From Pyrrhoderma lamaoense (lineage: Eukaryota; Basidiomycota; Agaricomycetes; Hymenochaetales; Hymenochaetaceae): a stretch of DNA of 64,000 bases. The stretch lies in contig NBAZ01000027.1 in NCBI GenBank assembly GCA_002794735.1, positions 1-64,000 of the forward strand, written 5' to 3'. This document shows, piece after piece, positions 60,775 to 64,000 of this stretch (positions are counted from its first letter, which is position 1; every line of letters begins with the position of its first letter). The position numbers and the translations under genes were made by a program. Under the pieces are notes generated by a model. The model ran no database searches. It had not been told where the DNA came from and was given only the letters and a program-made list of their open reading frames with translations.

Positions 60775-63700
60775 ATGGCCACTATCACGACTGTTAAGTC
60801 GGTTACGACTTCGTCAGACAAAGACGTCTACAGTATTTCTGACACTCAACTCGCCCAACGTCTTCAATTCATACGCGAGGTCTGTTCAATTCCATGTTCA
60901 GTTTTTTTTAGGTCTGCTATGTCAGGATCTCTAATCAATGATCCCCCCTTCCTTTCTTAAACCTTTTTCTATGTGTGTGTGGTGGAAAAATAAATGTATA
61001 GATTGGTGCAGGAAACTGGGGATGTGTCTGGCTTTGCTCGCCCAAGTCGGCTGAGCCTCAGACCGGTTCAATAGCACACGTTGACGACTCAGAGCAACGC
61101 GTCGCTGTAAAACTAGTCTTCAGAGAAAAGAAGCCGACAACCGCACAGCGCGTTCGTTCCTTGTGAGTCCTGTCTATATATATGCCCTTTTTTCTCGACC
61201 GTTCTATCTTTGAGTGCTGAATACGTTTTATGGCTTTTTATACAGATGGAACGAAATGAAGATCATCCGCGCTTTAAAACAAGACCCCCATCCTTCTATC
61301 ATTCCCTTCCACTCGTTTATTATCACACCTTCGTTTGCCATAATCACAATGTGAGTACTTGTGTCTCTGAGTTATATTCTCAACTCCTCTTTTATTGCGG
61401 AAGAAACTCGTCTACTTGAAAAAGAAGGATCCGCCTCGTTAACTGGACGCGTCTCATATATATGAGCATTCTCTGAGGGATCTACCTTGAAGCGGTGCAT
61501 TGAATGGAGATTGCAAGTCATATATCCCCATTAATTATTTAGAGATTCCGCGGATATGCTTAAACCTTTGTTTTCTAACAAAGTTGGCTATGGTCCGCTT
61601 TATGAGCATATCTAATGTATTCCGCACTATTTTAGATCTTTTCAATTGATTAATTTACGGGACAAAATCTGACTTCTAGTGTTTATCTGTTTCTAGGGAA
61701 TACTTACCTCATCTTATTCCTGTAGAAGTTCCTGAGAATAAGGCTCGTGGTTGGTTCCGATGCCTTTTATCCGCAGTTCATTTCCTTCACAAACGCGGAG
61801 TTGTTCACAATGACATTAAGTAAGTCGTTTCAACAAGAACTACAGAATATATGCTCATATGTGTATAACATTCAAGACCTGCCAACATCCTTCTTTCTTC
61901 TAAGAAAGTACCTATGCTCGTAGATTTCGGCTTTGCTGAAAAATACGAACAAGGAGCAAAACGTGCTTTTTTGAGCAATCTAGCTTACGGTACCCCTGAG
62001 GTAATTGTTGTAGTTCAATGCATTAATAGATAACGAGCTAACTTTTAATTAGTATTTATCTCCTGAAAGAGCTCGTGGAAATGTTCATGACACCCGAAAG
62101 TCAGACATGTGGTCACTTGGTATCACATTTTTTGAAATTCTTGTCGGACGAACGCCATTTGAGTATGTTGAAGGAGAGAAATTCACTACACCTGAAGACC
62201 TTGAACGCTACTGGGCTCGAACTGTAGGAGTTTCTTCCTAAAATTTCTGTGGTTCATCAGTATTGACAATTTTGCGATAGGTTAAAGGAAAGTGGATTGG
62301 TGAATGGAAGATGTCTGACGGTATTGAACGTATGATTCGAAAAATGGTCACTCCTAAGGCTGAAGTCCGTTGTTCTGCCTCCGAAGCTATGAAGGATCCG
62401 TACTGGTTAGAACTCTTAGATGCGCCCTCTACCTTATCTTCTGCTACTTCTGCTAATCCGATCAAAACTCCTTCACGGACTCGCAAGCAAGATCTCAAGC
62501 TCACGACTCCCTCGAATAAGGAAAACTACCGTTCGCCTAACTCATCTACTGTTTCAAGATCAGCTACTCGCCCTACAAGACGTGTAACTCCACATGGGTT
62601 GCCTCCAATTGAAGGATCACCGCATACACCCCGTTCTACTACTACTCCTCGTAAGATAGTTGACTCATCTGCCTCACCGTCTTCTCGTGCGCAAAAATCT
62701 CGTACTCCAATTACCCGGAAAGCTATTACTCCGCTTAATGATGAGAATAGACCCCAAGCTCTACTTCTCGCGGGCGAGTTACAGAAAAGGAATCTAGTCA
62801 TGGTCGACGTGGACGTGTCCTGGCTGACACGACTTCACGGATTCGTAATATTGACAGTCCTAATAAAGCTTGTACTCCGGCAAGTATAAGGGAGAAGACG
62901 AAGACAAGGCCCCTCCGGCGGCCGTAACTGCGGCGACCCGACTTGGGAGTGGTAGTTATGATAGAGTTAAGGCATTTGAGCGCTTGAAACAGCTTGAACG
63001 CCGGAAGTTCCTTGAAGAGGAGGAGGAAGAGGAAAATGGAGGATCATCGGATAAAGAGGATGAAGATGAGGATGCTAAGGATGAAATGAAGTCTACGGAA
63101 GAGGCGGTTACTGAAAGTCCAAGGTTGAAGCACAGGATGTTCCCGAGAAAGTTCAGACCGCTGCTCTCCCTCCAAAGCTTTCATCTGCTTGCATGACAAG
63201 CTACTCCGTTGGTGGACAATCTGCTGTGACAAAAGTAGATCCACACGTAAAAACACCGAAGACTGTGGGCTCTTCGTACACACTTCTATCAGATTTTAAG
63301 AGCACACTTGTTGACAGACAGCCACCGGATGATTACGTTCATGTCGAAGGTTAGTATTCGTATAAGGTATTCGGTACCTAGGTATTGCCCTTCATGCTTA
63401 TGTACTTATAGATTCTGTACCATTTGATGAACTTCCTCGCTCCGGTAATGATTCGACTCCTGGTCTTTTGAAGCATGGATTCAAAGTTTCAGTTGGTATG
63501 TCTCCTTTTTCTTATCTTCGATACAATGTTGACATAGTGAATGCGCTATGCTTTGTAATCTCAGATAAAACGTTGAATCTATACAAGACATCATTAGGGC
63601 GTATGAACGTAAGAAGGCTTCAAAGAGAGCGTCTGATGAGTTAGATCCGAATATTGCTCGACGGGAGTCTTGGGAAAATGAGTTGATCGCTCACAAGGGT

Positions 63701-64000
63701 ATGTATATGACGTTGCAAACGGAGTGTTTATACTTACGTTGCCTTCCGTTTTTTATCTATTTTAGCGAAAATTTCTTCGCCTATTACTCGACATTCCTTA
63801 TATCAAGAGCAAAATGAGTCTTCACTTGAGGATACAAAGATTGACCGGTTGTCTTCTTGGGTTCGTAATGTTGAACGTGAGTACACACGCGAGATCTCAT
63901 CTATAAAGGGAATGTCTTTTTGAATTATGTTGGTCATGTATATTTAGAGGTTGTTCGTGAGGCTAAGGAGGGATTGGTACCTTCAAGTGTTTCACCGGCT
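60775..64000 (+). CDS. Serine/threonine protein kinase with long C-terminal extension (runs off the window)
   Basis: Start [15 protein letters not shown] at 60775. Kinase motifs spread over short exons: glycine loop [16 protein letters not shown] lysine, HNDIKPANILL catalytic loop (Asn where most kinases have Arg), VDFGFAEKY Mg-binding DFG, YGTPEYLSPE activation segment, [21 protein letters not shown], and [13 protein letters not shown] closing the domain near 62400. An extension rich in Ser, Thr, Pro and Arg follows ([21 protein letters not shown]), then [18 protein letters not shown] and [17 protein letters not shown], continuing through short exons past 64000. Three one-base gaps are inferred in the extension (near 62789, 62901-62904 and 63116-63120). 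HND in place of HRD suggests a non-RD kinase. I cannot assign the subfamily. Confidence 0.88.

Noticed and set aside
1..64000. CRISPR array, bacterial operon or phage features
   Set aside because: Spliceosomal introns are everywhere. No regularly spaced direct repeats with unique spacers were seen.

Overview
The window is from a filamentous fungus, most likely a basidiomycete. Genes are densely split by short GT..AG introns (about 34-200 nt). A cluster of STAND/NLR-type NACHT-WD40 (NWD) genes with the C-terminal layout usual in Agaricomycetes fills the left half. The flanking genes (multi-exon GH35 beta-galactosidase, membrane Delta-12 desaturase, Sas10/Utp3, a Ser/Thr kinase) are ordinary fungal genes. 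I cannot place the genus. There are no bacterial features, no CRISPR array, and no tRNA or rRNA that I could recognise.

Left accessory half (1-40.7 kb). Six sizeable NWD loci and several smaller relics lie here, named NWD-1 to NWD-6 left to right. NWD-1, -2, -3 and -4 are on the minus strand; NWD-5 and -6 are on the plus strand. NWD-2 (5547-9467) and NWD-6 (33053-37404) are fully open gene models. NWD-4 is open except for one frame break close to its C-terminus. NWD-1, -3 and -5 are broken. Relics lie near 3.5-4.0, 11.0-11.6, 17.4-18.9, 26.6 and 40.2-40.7 kb. Two structural classes are visible. Class I (NWD-1, -2) has a two-part N-terminus, and NWD-2 carries 14 WD40 blades and no membrane tail. 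Class II (NWD-3, -4, -6) has an extra 33-nt micro-exon and ends in a hydrophobic segment, preceded in NWD-6 by a proline-rich stalk. NWD-1, -2, -3, -4 and -6 begin with a related short Gly/Asn-rich motif before the NACHT domain. A 0.7-0.76 kb TG...CA element that looks like a solo LTR occurs seven times, twice inside NWD coding sequence with 4-bp TCGT duplications. A 2.8-kb segment is duplicated (1-2825 and 7857-10682). A truncated, frame-broken nucleoside-transporter (CNT) fragment sits at 19.2-20.7 kb.

Right half (41.8-64 kb). In order come a GH35 beta-galactosidase (minus), a divergent intergenic region, a Delta-12/oleate-type desaturase (plus), a long low-complexity stretch with one weak ORF and one unrecognised multi-exon gene, Sas10/Utp3 (plus), and a Ser/Thr kinase that runs off the right edge. 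These conserved genes contain about ten single-base frame breaks. In most, adding one base next to a short run restores both the family sequence and exon phase, so they may be assembly errors. This makes the 'pseudogene' labels on NWD-1 and NWD-5 provisional.

Functionally, fungal NACHT-WD40 proteins are nucleotide-switch receptors linked to non-self recognition and regulated cell death. The left half reads as a birth-and-death cluster of such receptors, reshaped by element insertion and recombination, next to a conserved housekeeping block.
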